DNA from: Amycolatopsis lexingtonensis
Lineage (GTDB): Bacteria; Actinomycetota; Actinomycetes; Mycobacteriales; Pseudonocardiaceae
Direction of reading: 5' to 3'
Length of the DNA stretch: 64,000 bases
NCBI RefSeq assembly: GCF_014873755.1
Contig: NZ_JADBEG010000001.1
Location: 5,501,501 to 5,565,500 of the forward strand
The position numbers and the translations under genes are program-made. Positions 7,766 to 16,319 of this stretch are shown piece after piece. The notes under the pieces are model-generated. The model did no database searches. It was not told the DNA's origin and worked only from the letters and a program-made list of their open reading frames with translations. Numbering within the stretch: position 1 is the first letter of the stretch; every line of letters begins with the position of its first letter.

Positions 7766-8862
7766 CGTCGCACCGCCTCTTCGTCCAGTTCGACGCCGAG
7801 CCCGGGCCGGCGCGGCACCTCGACCTCGCCCGCCGCATTGATCGTCACGGGCTCGGCCAGCATGAAGTCGCGGCGTTCCGGCGTCCACCCGGGCGGGTCC
7901 CAGGGGAACTCGAAGTACGGCCCGCCGCCGACGCCGGCCGAGACGTGCAGGTTGGCCAGCACGCCGATGCCGTTGGTCCAGCTGTGCGGCGTGAACGCGC
8001 GGTGCTTGAGCAGCGCCAGCTCGGCGAGCGTGCGGGCGCGGTGCATGCCGACCGCGAGCACGACGTCCATCTGGTAGACGTCCAGGACGTCCTCTTCCAG
8101 GTAGCGCAGCAGTTCCGGCACCGAGTGGTGCATTTCGCCCGCCGCGATCCGGACGCCCGGGTTCTCCGCGCGGAGGGTCTTGAACCCGGCCAGGTCGTGG
8201 TAGGGCAATGGTTCCTCGACCCAGAGCACGTCCAGCTCGGCGAGCAGGCGCACCAGTTCCCGCGTCTTCACCAGGTCGGCGGCTGTGCTCGTGTCGCCGG
8301 CCATCCGCCAGGACTGGTTGAGGTCGACCATGATCCCGAAGTCCGGCCCGAGCGCGTCCCGCACGGCCGCGACGGCGGCGACCCCGTCGGCCACGCGGTC
8401 GCGGTCGATGCGGATCTTCATCGCCCGGAACCCGGCCTCCCGGGCCCGCAGCGCGGTTTCGACACGTTCCGGCGGCGGCTTCAGCTCGGCCGAAGAGGCG
8501 TACGCGGGCAGCGCGCGAGCGGCGTTCCCGAACAACGCCGCCACAGGCAGGCCCGCGACCTGCCCGATGACGTCCCAGAGTGCGGCTTCCAGCGGCCAGA
8601 AGCGCCCGCCGTGGAAGTTGGCCGTCTCGATCGCCTTGACGTGCCGGACGATGTCCAGCGGGTCCGCACCGAGGAAGAGGTGCTCGACGGCGGCGAACCC
8701 GGCCATGGTGTCCCCGGAGCCGATACCGGTGACGCCCTCGTCGGTGTGCACGCGCACGATCGTGGCGTCGAAGTGCCGCCGCGGCTCGGGGTCCCAGGCC
8801 GCGCGCAGCGGCGGGTCGAGCGCGAGCCGCAGCCGGTCGAGGGTGATGGCGGTGATCTTCAC
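7753..8862 (-). CDS. Enolase superfamily enzyme (mandelate racemase / muconate lactonizing type)
   Basis: 369 residues from a GTG start with a TGGAG ribosome binding site. The fold and active site are recognisable: an N-terminal capping domain, then a TIM barrel with MKIRID (Lys-x-Arg where many relatives have Lys-x-Lys), metal ligands in VDLNQSW, WVEEPLP and AAGEMHH, an Asp in YQMDVV and a His in FTPHSW. Family members abstract an alpha-proton from a carboxylate and act as racemases, cycloisomerases or acid-sugar dehydratases. With the overlapping maleylacetate-reductase-like gene and a divergent IclR regulator it forms a small catabolic unit whose substrate I cannot name. Confidence 0.85.
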   Translation of the reverse strand: MKITAITLDRLRLALDPPLRAAWDPEPRRHFDATIVRVHTDEGVTGIGSGDTMAGFAAVEHLFLGADPLDIVRHVKAIETANFHGGRFWPLEAALWDVIGQVAGLPVAALFGNAARALPAYASSAELKPPPERVETALRAREAGFRAMKIRIDRDRVADGVAAVAAVRDALGPDFGIMVDLNQSWRMAGDTSTAADLVKTRELVRLLAELDVLWVEEPLPYHDLAGFKTLRAENPGVRIAAGEMHHSVPELLRYLEEDVLDVYQMDVVLAVGMHRARTLAELALLKHRAFTPHSWTNGIGVLANLHVSAGVGGGPYFEFPWDPPGWTPERRDFMLAEPVTINAAGEVEVPRRPGLGVELDEEAVRRWRI

Positions 8863-8937
8863 GGGCGCTCCAGTCGAAGGCGGTACGGCCGACGTTAAGA
8901 GCACGCGAAAACGGTGGGCAAGGATCCCGGGGACATC

Positions 8938-8951
8938 GCAACGCCCGTTGC
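8938..8951. promoter_or_regulatory. Candidate IclR operator
   Basis: Perfect palindrome GCAACG-CC-CGTTGC in the 122-base space between the divergent IclR gene and the catabolic pair. Position and symmetry suit an autoregulatory IclR site; this is inferred from sequence only. Confidence 0.45.
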
Positions 8952-8984
8952 GCTGACGCCAACTCCCGCCGTACTTTCCGTGCC

Positions 8985-9758
8985 ATGCCCACCCCGGACG
9001 GCGGCGCGCGGCACCAGGGCCACGGCCTGCGCCGCGACCTGGACCTGCTGGAAGCGCTGGCCTCCCCCGAGGCACAGCGCGCCGGCGGGCTGGGGGTGGT
9101 CCGCCTCGCCCAGCTCACCGGCCGCGAGAAGAGCCAGGTGTCCCGCGCTCTCAAGGCGTTGGCGGAGGAGGGCGTCGTCGAGCGCGACCCGGACACCCTC
9201 GGCTACCGCCTGGGCTGGCGGCTGTTCTCCCTGGCCGCCCGCACGGTCGAGGACCGCCTGGTGCGCGCGGCCGAACCGGTGCTGCGCGAGCTGGCGGCCG
9301 AACTCGAGGAGACCACGCACCTCTGCGTCCTGCGCGACCAGGAGGTCCTGACGCTGCTGTCGGTGTCGGGGCATTCTTTCCGCGTCCCCGACTGGGAAGG
9401 CCGGGCCGTCCCGGCCCCCTGCACCTCGGCTGGCCGCGTCCTGCTGCTCGACGCCACCCCGGACGAGCTTTACATCCGCTTTGCCGCGTCCGAAGTTTCG
9501 TCGTTGCCGGAGCTGTGGCTGAAGATCCAGGAAGCCCGCCGGGACGGCTACGCCCGCGTCCGCGAGGAGTTCGAGGCCGGGTTGGTGGGGGTATCGGCCC
9601 CGATCCGCGACTTCCGCGGCCGCGTGGTCGCGGCGGTGAACGTCTCGGCCCCGGCTTCCCGGCTGGGCGAAGGTCTCGAGGCAGCGGGCCGGGAGACGGC
9701 AAAGGCGGCGGCGAGCATTTCCGCCCACCTCGGCTGGGTGATCAACCATCCGGCGTGA
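8985..9758 (+). CDS. IclR-family transcriptional regulator
   Basis: 257 residues. An N-terminal winged helix-turn-helix (VVRLAQLTGREKSQVSRALKAL, then EGVVERD and LGYRLG) is followed by the IclR effector-binding domain, including THLCVLRD, CTSAGRVLL and the terminal VVAAVNVSAPASR region that binds small acids. It is transcribed divergently from the enolase-superfamily/dehydrogenase pair, the usual arrangement for a local regulator responding to a pathway substrate. Family members act as repressor or activator depending on ligand. Confidence 0.92.
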   Translation: MPTPDGGARHQGHGLRRDLDLLEALASPEAQRAGGLGVVRLAQLTGREKSQVSRALKALAEEGVVERDPDTLGYRLGWRLFSLAARTVEDRLVRAAEPVLRELAAELEETTHLCVLRDQEVLTLLSVSGHSFRVPDWEGRAVPAPCTSAGRVLLLDATPDELYIRFAASEVSSLPELWLKIQEARRDGYARVREEFEAGLVGVSAPIRDFRGRVVAAVNVSAPASRLGEGLEAAGRETAKAAASISAHLGWVINHPA

Positions 9759-9767
9759 GGCCGGCAG

Positions 9768-9807
9768 CGGAAGGGCCCCGCACCGAGTTCGGTGCGGGGC
9801 CCTTCCG
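9768..9807. terminator. Bidirectional hairpin between iclR and hup copy 2
   Basis: Same CGGAAGGGCCCCGCACCG stem as the terminator after hup copy 1, differing only in the loop. It can serve both convergent genes. The sequence between the hup stop and this hairpin is also shared with copy 1. Confidence 0.85.
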
Positions 9808-9822
9808 GCAGTGAAACCGGTG

Positions 9823-10494
9823 TTACTTCTTCTTCGCGGCCGACGTGCGCTTGGCCGGGGCCTTCGCGGCGGCGGGCTTCTTCGCCGCGGCCGTCTTGGT
9901 CGCGGCCGGCTTGGCGGCGGCGGTCTTCGCCCGGGTCGTGGTCGCCTTCGCCGTGGTGGCCTTGGCCGCCGTGGTCTTCGCCGCGGTGGTCTTCGGGGCC
10001 GCCTTGGTGGCGGTGGTGGCCTTGGCGGCCGGCTTCGCCGCGGTGGCGCGGGTCCGCGTGGTCGTCGCGCGCGTGGTGGTGGCCGGCTTCGCGGCCGCGG
10101 CGCGGGTCGTGCGGGTCGTGGTCGCCTTGGCCGGAGCGGCCGCGGCGGCGGTCTTCGTCGCCGTCGCGCGGGTCGCGGTGGCGCGCTTGACCGGGGTGGC
10201 CTTCGGCAGCTTCTTGGTGCCGCCGATGACCTCCTTGAACGTCGTGCCGGCGCGGAAGGCGGGCACGTTGGTCTTCTTCACCTTCACGGCCTCACCGGTG
10301 CGCGGGTTGCGCGCGGTGCGAGCGGCGCGGGCGCGCTTCTCGAACACACCGAAGCCGGTGATGTTGACCTTCTCGCCCTTGTTGACCGTACGGATGATGA
10401 TGTCCACCAGACCGTCGACAGCCTGGGCAGCCACCTTCTTGTCGTCGCCCAGACGCTCCGACAGCGCCTCGATCAGCTGGGCCTTGTTCGTCAT
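9823..10494 (-). CDS. hup: HU-family nucleoid protein with Ala/Lys/Thr tail (copy 2)
   Basis: 223 residues, nearly identical to copy 1 through the HU fold (starts [20 protein letters not shown]), with conservative changes (VKVKK, KEVIGGT) and a slightly longer Ala/Lys/Thr/Arg tail. Like copy 1 it should form DNA-bending dimers with an H1-like arm. It is inverted relative to copy 1, with matching promoter, ribosome binding site and terminator. Recombination between the two would invert the lsr2-iclR segment. Whether the copies differ in expression (growth phase, spores) cannot be told from sequence. Confidence 0.97.
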   Translation of the reverse strand: MTNKAQLIEALSERLGDDKKVAAQAVDGLVDIIIRTVNKGEKVNITGFGVFEKRARAARTARNPRTGEAVKVKKTNVPAFRAGTTFKEVIGGTKKLPKATPVKRATATRATATKTAAAAAPAKATTTRTTRAAAAKPATTTRATTTRTRATAAKPAAKATTATKAAPKTTAAKTTAAKATTAKATTTRAKTAAAKPAATKTAAAKKPAAAKAPAKRTSAAKKK

Positions 10495-10590
10495 TCCAGT
10501 CCTCCATAGTGGAACTCACCACGGCCCATGACGGCCGACGTCACACAGAGTATTACCAAGACGCCGCAAAACCAAACGAGGGTGACCACG
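10495..10590 (-). promoter_or_regulatory. Promoter and leader of hup copy 2
   Basis: Minus-strand TAATAC -10 (complement of 10550-10555) preceded by a TTGG-containing stretch, then the same GGGCCGTG block and the same 20-plus-base leader with GGAGG as hup copy 1. Differences cluster between -10 and leader, so the promoters may have diverged in strength. Confidence 0.7.
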
Positions 10591-10899
10591 AACTCTCTTG
10601 TGCCGCCGGGGAAACCGTGGGCACGGCGCCCCCACCGAGTCCCACCTGGACACACACGCGCAGCGAGAACATCGGCCTGACCTGCACATACGTCGTCGAA
10701 GGCGAGCCATAGTCCATAGAGGACACAGGCCGCCCGGTCGCTCACCTGTTCGACGCGAGGGTCGGGAAATCCCTGTCCGCTCAACGAGTCCCCACACCTG
10801 TTCGGCGCCGGAACTCCCCTGTCGCCGGATTGTCGACGGGCTGTCGACGGCCCGTGCGAGCGTCGGTCAGACACCGAACGGGTTGGAGGTCCACGGACG
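10591..10899 (+). other. Intergenic region upstream of the caspase-like/DUF6603 operon
   Basis: About 310 bases, more AT-rich than the flanking genes. It must hold the promoter of the six-gene operon. No consensus promoter stands out. TCCATAGAGGA occurs near 10716, and TTGTCGACGG followed by CTGTCGACGG gives a short direct repeat near 10830-10852. A GGAGG lies 12 bases before the first gene's ATG. No convincing gene or RNA was seen. Confidence 0.45.
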
Positions 10900-11886
10900 A
10901 TGCTTGATGTTTCGACGGCGTCCCGGTACATCGCGGTCGCCGCCCCGGGGACGATCACCGACGGCGAGTGGAAGGACAGGCATCCCGACGAGCCGCTGTC
11001 GCCGCCCGTGTACCAGGACTACGCCCTGATGAAGGTCCTGTACACGCTGCGGAAGAGCAGCCGGGCGTTCGGCATCCCCGTCCACTCCTTCCAGCACACC
11101 GTTCCGGTGACCCCGCTGGACTTCTCCGGTCTCCGGGACTCCGACGTCATCTTCGTCGTCGGCCACGGCAGCGACGAAGGGCTCTACGACATGGGCCCCC
11201 GCGCGGACGAGGGGATGGACCGGTTCATCGACATCCTCACGGCGGACGGCAACCTGAAACGGCGCCGTGAGGGCAAGGGGGTCACCATCCTCATGCTGTC
11301 CTGCCGCGCCGGGTTCGGCTACCACAAGGCGCTGGCGTTCCGGCTCTCCCAGAAGCTGTCGATCGACGTCACCGTGGGCGGGGCGCTGGGCTTCACCTTC
11401 GGCTCCGTCAAAACCTCGAAGACGGCCCGCAACGAAGTCCTCATCCGCGGCATTCCCTGGGACATGGAGTACCCCGACACCATCCCGCGCGCGGAGGCCG
11501 AGGACGAGACCTCGGCGCGGGAGGGCAGGCGCATCACCGTCGCCGGGAAGCAGGCCGACATCACCCGGTTCCTGGACACCAAGACGCCACTGGAGAAAGC
11601 CATGAACGCGATCGTCCAGCAGCTCACCAGCAAGGAAGTCAACCAGGCGCTGATCGAGCTGGACCTGAGGTTCGGCCGGCGGCGCTGGGACCCCTTGCTC
11701 CGGGCGCAGTTCGAGCTCTACTCCCAGGCGAGGACGCGCAGCAACCTCGAGTTCGACATGTGGTTCCCCAACGTCGTCGACGGCTACGTCTGGACCGACG
11801 GGCGGAAGGTCACCGCGGCCGAGGCCGACGCCGCGCTCAAGGGCGAGCTGATCCCCGTCGCCCCCGGATACACCTCGACGAGGTGA
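10900..11886 (+). CDS. Caspase-fold (clan CD-like) cysteine protease, first gene of the six-gene operon
   Basis: 328 residues, no signal peptide. A hydrophobic strand ends in VVGHGS with His89, and a second ends in LMLSCRAG with Cys135. This is the strand-HG ... strand-C layout of clan CD peptidases (caspases, clostripain, CHAT, MARTX cysteine-protease domains). The spacing of 46 residues fits. The remaining 180 residues after the catalytic region match nothing I recognise. The gene opens an operon whose next gene starts 6 bases after its stop. By analogy with other caspase-like proteins encoded beside large partners, it may cleave or activate the downstream proteins; that is inference. Activity depends on the fold being right. 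Confidence 0.65.
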   Translation: MLDVSTASRYIAVAAPGTITDGEWKDRHPDEPLSPPVYQDYALMKVLYTLRKSSRAFGIPVHSFQHTVPVTPLDFSGLRDSDVIFVVGHGSDEGLYDMGPRADEGMDRFIDILTADGNLKRRREGKGVTILMLSCRAGFGYHKALAFRLSQKLSIDVTVGGALGFTFGSVKTSKTARNEVLIRGIPWDMEYPDTIPRAEAEDETSAREGRRITVAGKQADITRFLDTKTPLEKAMNAIVQQLTSKEVNQALIELDLRFGRRRWDPLLRAQFELYSQARTRSNLEFDMWFPNVVDGYVWTDGRKVTAAEADAALKGELIPVAPGYTSTR

Positions 11887-11892
11887 GCGGCG

Positions 11893-14800
11893 ATGACCAC
11901 ACCGGATGACACCTTCCAGCAAATCCTCCTGCGCGAGGTCCGGCTGCTGCTCGTGCCGTTCGCCGGCACCATCGAAGGCGGGACGACGGCGAAGCTGCTG
12001 TCCGACACCACCGGCTGGGACCTGCTGAGCGGCACCGATCCCGCGAACGACGTCCGGGTCCTCGAGCTGTCCAACGCCTACCAGGCGCTCGACGCGCTCG
12101 TCGAAGACACGCCGCACGCGCTCGCGGACGTCGTCGAGGCGTTGCGGCGGCTCACCGAACTCTGGGCGACCGCCCGCGAGCTGCCGGTCCAGCCGCTGCC
12201 CGGTGGCGAAGCCGCCGGGGTGCTCGGCCGTGACCTCGCCGAGGGTCTCGTGCTCGACGACCTGAGAACCTGGCACCCGCTCGTCCACGACATCCTGGCC
12301 CTGCTGACGATCATCCGGCTGCCCGGCGGGATTTCCCTCGACCGCGTCGTCGACCTGTTCACCCACCCGCTGACCGTGCTCGGCGACGAATACCTCGGGC
12401 CGGGCGGGCTCACGACCGCCGACGACGCGCGCGTCGCGGCGGGTCGGCTCTTCCCCCGGCTCGCCTCCCTGCTCCGGCACCTCGGGCTGCACGCCGAGTT
12501 CGGCACCACGTCCCTGGGCGGGCCGCTACCCGCCGACGCCGCCGCCCGCGTCGCCGGCGGCATGCTTTCGGTCTACCTCCAGCCCGACTTCGAGGACCCG
12601 GACCGGTACGGCGTCACGCTCGCCCTGTCCCCGCGGGACCTCGGCGGCCCCGGGCTCGTCGTCGTGCCCTTCGGTCAGGTCTCACCGTTCTGGGACGCCG
12701 ACATCGATCTCCGGCCCGCGGCCGACGGGTTCGCCATCGGCCCCGCCGGAGTCACGCTGTTCGGGACGTCGGGCCCCCTCCACACCGCGCTGACCATCGC
12801 CGAACTGCCCGGGCAGGTCATCGGCGCCGTCGACGCGACGAGGCTGGAACTCGGGACCGTCACGGTTTCGGCCACCCTCGCCCTCGACCCCAAAAACCCC
12901 GAGTACGGGCTGACCGTGGACCTGGGCGAATCGTCCCTCGTGATCGAGGCCAGTGACGGCTTCCTCGCGTCGATCCTGCCCGCCGACGGGCTGCGGACCA
13001 CGTTCGACCTCGGCGTCGCCTGGTCCAACACCAAAGGCCTGCACTTCACCGGGAGCGCCGGGCTCGACGTGTCGCTGCCGGGCTTTTCGGTCGGCGGCGT
13101 GCTCAGCGTCCCGTCCGTGGACCTCTCGCTGCACGCCGTCGACGACCACCTGGCCGCCCAGGCGTCGGCGGCCCTGTCCGTCTTCCTCGGCCCGGTGCAC
13201 GCGACGGTCGTCGGCGCCGGTTTCGGCACCAAGCTCACTTTTCCGGCCGAAGGCGGCAACCTCGGCGTCGCCGACATCGAGCTCGCCGGGAAACCGCCGA
13301 CCGGGGTCGGTCTCACCATCGGCGCGAACGGCGTCTCCGGTGGCGGGTTCCTGTCCTTCGACGCCGAACGCGGCGAGTACGCGGGCGCGGTGGAGCTCGA
13401 GCTCGCGGACTTCCTCGCGGTCAAGGGCATCGGGCTCATCACCACCCGCCGTCCCGATGGCTCCCCCGGCTTCTCGCTGCTGGTCGTGCTCACCGCGGAG
13501 TTCCCGGCCGGCATCCAGCTCGGCGCCGGGTTCACGCTGCTCGCCGTCGGCGGCCTGATCGGGCTGAACCGCGGGATGAACCTGCAGGCGCTCGTCGAAG
13601 GCGTGGCGAACGGGGCGATCGAGTCGGTGGCGTTCCCGAAGGACGTCGTCGCGAACGCGCCGCGGATCCTCTCCGACCTCAACCGGTTCTTCCCCGTCGA
13701 GGAGGGCACTTTCCTCGTCGGCCCGATGGTGAAGATCGGCTGGGGAACGCCGACGCTGATCAGCGTCTCGCTCGGGGTGATCGTCGAAATCCCCGGCGAC
13801 ATCGCGGTGCTCGGTGTGGTGCGGGCGGCGCTGCCGACCGCGGACCACCCGCTTCTGCTGCTGCAAGCGCAGTTCATCGGCGCGCTGGAGCTGTCGAAGT
13901 CGCGGGCGTGGTTCTTCGCCAAGCTCTTCCGGTCCCGGATCATGGGGATGACCGTCGAAGGCGGCATGGGCGTGCTGACCGCCTGGGGCAGCGCCAGCGA
14001 TCTGATCATCACCGTCGGCGGGTTCCACCCGTCGTTCCGGCCGCCGCCGCTGCCTTTCCCGGTGCCCGACCGGCTGGCCGTGCCGCTGCTGAACCGCAGT
14101 GGCCAGCTGGTCCGGTTGACCGGCTACTTCGCGATCACCCCCAACACCGTGCAGTTCGGCGGCGACGTCGAAGTCCGGCTCGGGTTCAGCGCGTTCCGCG
14201 TCGAAGGCCACCTCGGCGTCGACGGGCTGATCCAGCGCTCCCCGTTCCGGTTCACCGCGCACACCGGCGGCGACGTCTCGCTCAAGGTGTTCGGCATCGG
14301 CGTGTTCACCCTCGGCCTCGACTTCACCCTCGAAGGGCCGGCGCCGTGGCGGGCGCACGGGCGCGGGTCGATCGGGTTCCTGTTCTTCTCCGTCTCCGCG
14401 GACTTCGACCTGACCTGGGGCGAGGCGCTGGACGTCTTCCTCCCGCCGATCGCCGTGCTCGACCTGCTGGCGAGCGAGCTGAACAAGCCGGAGGGCTGGG
14501 AAACCCGGCTGCCTTCGGGCGGGAAGCAGTCGCTGGTCAGCCTTCGCGTGCTGCCCGGCACGGACGACCTGGTGCTGCACCCGCTCGGCACGCTGGTGAT
14601 CACCCAGCGGGCGCTGCCGCTGAACGTCCGGGTGGACCGGGTCGGCGGGCAGCGCGCGAGCGACGGGAAGCGGTTCAGCGTCGAGCCGGTGGCCGGCACC
14701 GGGCTCAAGCGGGCCGCGATCACCGGCGACCGGTTCGCGATGGCCCAGTACCAGGACATGTCGGACGCCGCGAAGCTGTCCCGGCCCTCCTACGAAACGC

Positions 14801-16299
14801 AGGACGCCGGCCTCGAGCTCACCGCCGCCGACGGCGCGCTGGCCACGGCTCGCGTCGTCCGCCGCTCGGCCCGCTACGAACTGCACGTCATCGGCGACGA
14901 CGCCCCGGTGACCGGGTTCGCGGCCGCCCCGCCGGTCAAGCGCTTCCACAGCGTCGCCGCGCCGGTGTTCGAAGAACTGCGCAAGGGCGCCAGCACGAGC
15001 CGGGCCCCGCTGTCCGCGCGGCAGGCCCGGCAGAAGCAGCCGTTCGCGGCGCAGGACACGGTCCGGATCGACGAGCAGCGGTTCGTCGTGGCCTACGTCA
15101 AGAGCAACCGGCAGGCGTTCCCGCGCAGCAAGCCGGGCCGGCCCCGGGTGGCGGCGACGTTCCGCAGCCGCGCCACGGCCGAAGACGCGCTCGCCGGGTT
15201 CGTCGCCGACGACCCGGCACTGGCCGGCCGGCTGCACGTGATCCCGGCGGCCGAAGCGGCCATCACGCCGGGCGTGCCCGGCACGTGGTCCCCCGCCGGC
15301 ACCCTGCCGACGCCGGTGTCCACTGTGGACATGGCCGCGCTGCCCAGCGGCGCGGTGCTGATCGCGGGCGGTACCGACGATTCGGGTGCGCCGGTCGCCG
15401 CGACCGCGTTGTTCGATCCGGCCGGGGACTCGTGGGCGGCCGGCCCGGCGCTGGCGAAGCCCCGGCAGCAGCACACGACCACGGCCCTGCTCGACGGCCG
15501 GGTGCTGGTCGCGGGCGGCGCGGAAACCGCGTCCGCGGAGCTGTTCGACCCGGCGGGCCGCCGCTGGACGCCGACGTCGTCGATGACCGCCGTCCGCCAC
15601 GGCCACTCGGCGACGCGGCTGGCGGACGGCCGCGTGCTGGTGGCCGGTGGCCGCGGCGCGCTCACCACCGCCGAGGTGTACGACCCGAAGACCGGGACGT
15701 GGACCGCGACGGCTCCGATGACCGACGCCCGCGCGGACCACCAGGCCGTGCTGCTGAACGACGGGCGGGTCCTGGTCGTCGGCGGCGCGCTCCCGACCGG
15801 CGACGGCGGGGCCGCTCCCCTCGCGTACTGCGAGCTCTACGACCCGGCCACTCAGGAATGGACGCCGACCGGCACGCTCCACCAGCCCCGCGCGGGGCAC
15901 CAGGCCGTGCTCCTGCCGGACCACCGCGTCCTGGTCACCGGCGGCGACCCGGTCCTCGCGCCCGACCGCACGCTGGACCCGCACAGCCTCGCGACCGTCG
16001 AGCTGTACGACCCCAAGACCGGCGGTTGGCAGGCCGGGCCGTCCATGCCGGGCGGCGGCCGCAGTAGGCACCGCGCGCTCACGCTGCGGTCGGGCACCGT
16101 GCTCGTGACCGGCGGTACCGGCGCACCGGAACGCACCGCGGGCTACCGGTCGGTACTCACCTTCGACCCCGTCGCGGACGCGTGGTCCCCGCTCGGCGGC
16201 CTGCTCACCGGCCGCAGCGCCCACGCGATGACCGAACTCCCCGACGACCGCGTGCTCCTCGCCGCGGGCGCCGGCCCCGGCGAGGTGCTCATCCCTTGA
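11893..16299 (+). CDS. Giant DUF6603-like protein with C-terminal Kelch propeller
   Basis: 1468 residues, no signal peptide. Residues 1 to about 1000 are rich in alternating hydrophobic/Gly strands and resemble what I recall of DUF6603 (for example GLIGLNRGMNLQALVEG and IGWGTPTLISVSLGVIVEIP), suggesting a long beta-rich, possibly lipid-contacting structure. From about 1130 to the end are six Kelch-type blades (LADGRVLVAGG, AEVYDPKTGTWTAT, repeated), forming a beta-propeller. It starts 6 bases after the protease gene and ends 20 bases before a gene for a separate Kelch propeller. Its function is unknown; a scaffold, pore or binding protein partnered with the other operon products is conceivable. 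The DUF6603 label is from memory. Confidence 0.65.
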   Translation: MTTPDDTFQQILLREVRLLLVPFAGTIEGGTTAKLLSDTTGWDLLSGTDPANDVRVLELSNAYQALDALVEDTPHALADVVEALRRLTELWATARELPVQPLPGGEAAGVLGRDLAEGLVLDDLRTWHPLVHDILALLTIIRLPGGISLDRVVDLFTHPLTVLGDEYLGPGGLTTADDARVAAGRLFPRLASLLRHLGLHAEFGTTSLGGPLPADAAARVAGGMLSVYLQPDFEDPDRYGVTLALSPRDLGGPGLVVVPFGQVSPFWDADIDLRPAADGFAIGPAGVTLFGTSGPLHTALTIAELPGQVIGAVDATRLELGTVTVSATLALDPKNPEYGLTVDLGESSLVIEASDGFLASILPADGLRTTFDLGVAWSNTKGLHFTGSAGLDVSLPGFSVGGVLSVPSVDLSLHAVDDHLAAQASAALSVFLGPVHATVVGAGFGTKLTFPAEGGNLGVADIELAGKPPTGVGLTIGANGVSGGGFLSFDAERGEYAGAVELELADFLAVKGIGLITTRRPDGSPGFSLLVVLTAEFPAGIQLGAGFTLLAVGGLIGLNRGMNLQALVEGVANGAIESVAFPKDVVANAPRILSDLNRFFPVEEGTFLVGPMVKIGWGTPTLISVSLGVIVEIPGDIAVLGVVRAALPTADHPLLLLQAQFIGALELSKSRAWFFAKLFRSRIMGMTVEGGMGVLTAWGSASDLIITVGGFHPSFRPPPLPFPVPDRLAVPLLNRSGQLVRLTGYFAITPNTVQFGGDVEVRLGFSAFRVEGHLGVDGLIQRSPFRFTAHTGGDVSLKVFGIGVFTLGLDFTLEGPAPWRAHGRGSIGFLFFSVSADFDLTWGEALDVFLPPIAVLDLLASELNKPEGWETRLPSGGKQSLVSLRVLPGTDDLVLHPLGTLVITQRALPLNVRVDRVGGQRASDGKRFSVEPVAGTGLKRAAITGDRFAMAQYQDMSDAAKLSRPSYETQDAGLELTAADGALATARVVRRSARYELHVIGDDAPVTGFAAAPPVKRFHSVAAPVFEELRKGASTSRAPLSARQARQKQPFAAQDTVRIDEQRFVVAYVKSNRQAFPRSKPGRPRVAATFRSRATAEDALAGFVADDPALAGRLHVIPAAEAAITPGVPGTWSPAGTLPTPVSTVDMAALPSGAVLIAGGTDDSGAPVAATALFDPAGDSWAAGPALAKPRQQHTTTALLDGRVLVAGGAETASAELFDPAGRRWTPTSSMTAVRHGHSATRLADGRVLVAGGRGALTTAEVYDPKTGTWTATAPMTDARADHQAVLLNDGRVLVVGGALPTGDGGAAPLAYCELYDPATQEWTPTGTLHQPRAGHQAVLLPDHRVLVTGGDPVLAPDRTLDPHSLATVELYDPKTGGWQAGPSMPGGGRSRHRALTLRSGTVLVTGGTGAPERTAGYRSVLTFDPVADAWSPLGGLLTGRSAHAMTELPDDRVLLAAGAGPGEVLIP

Positions 16300-16319
16300 C
16301 CAGCAAAGGAAATCCAGCC

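Noticed and set aside
6632..9196. Single 854-residue minus-strand protein fusing two enzymes
   Set aside because: Only the last 377 codons have dehydrogenase features; upstream of 7765 it is out of frame with the enolase-superfamily gene, which has its own start and stop.
4660..10590. Inverted hup copies as ends of a composite transposon
   Set aside because: No transposase, terminal repeats or target duplications; the shared parts are functional gene units.
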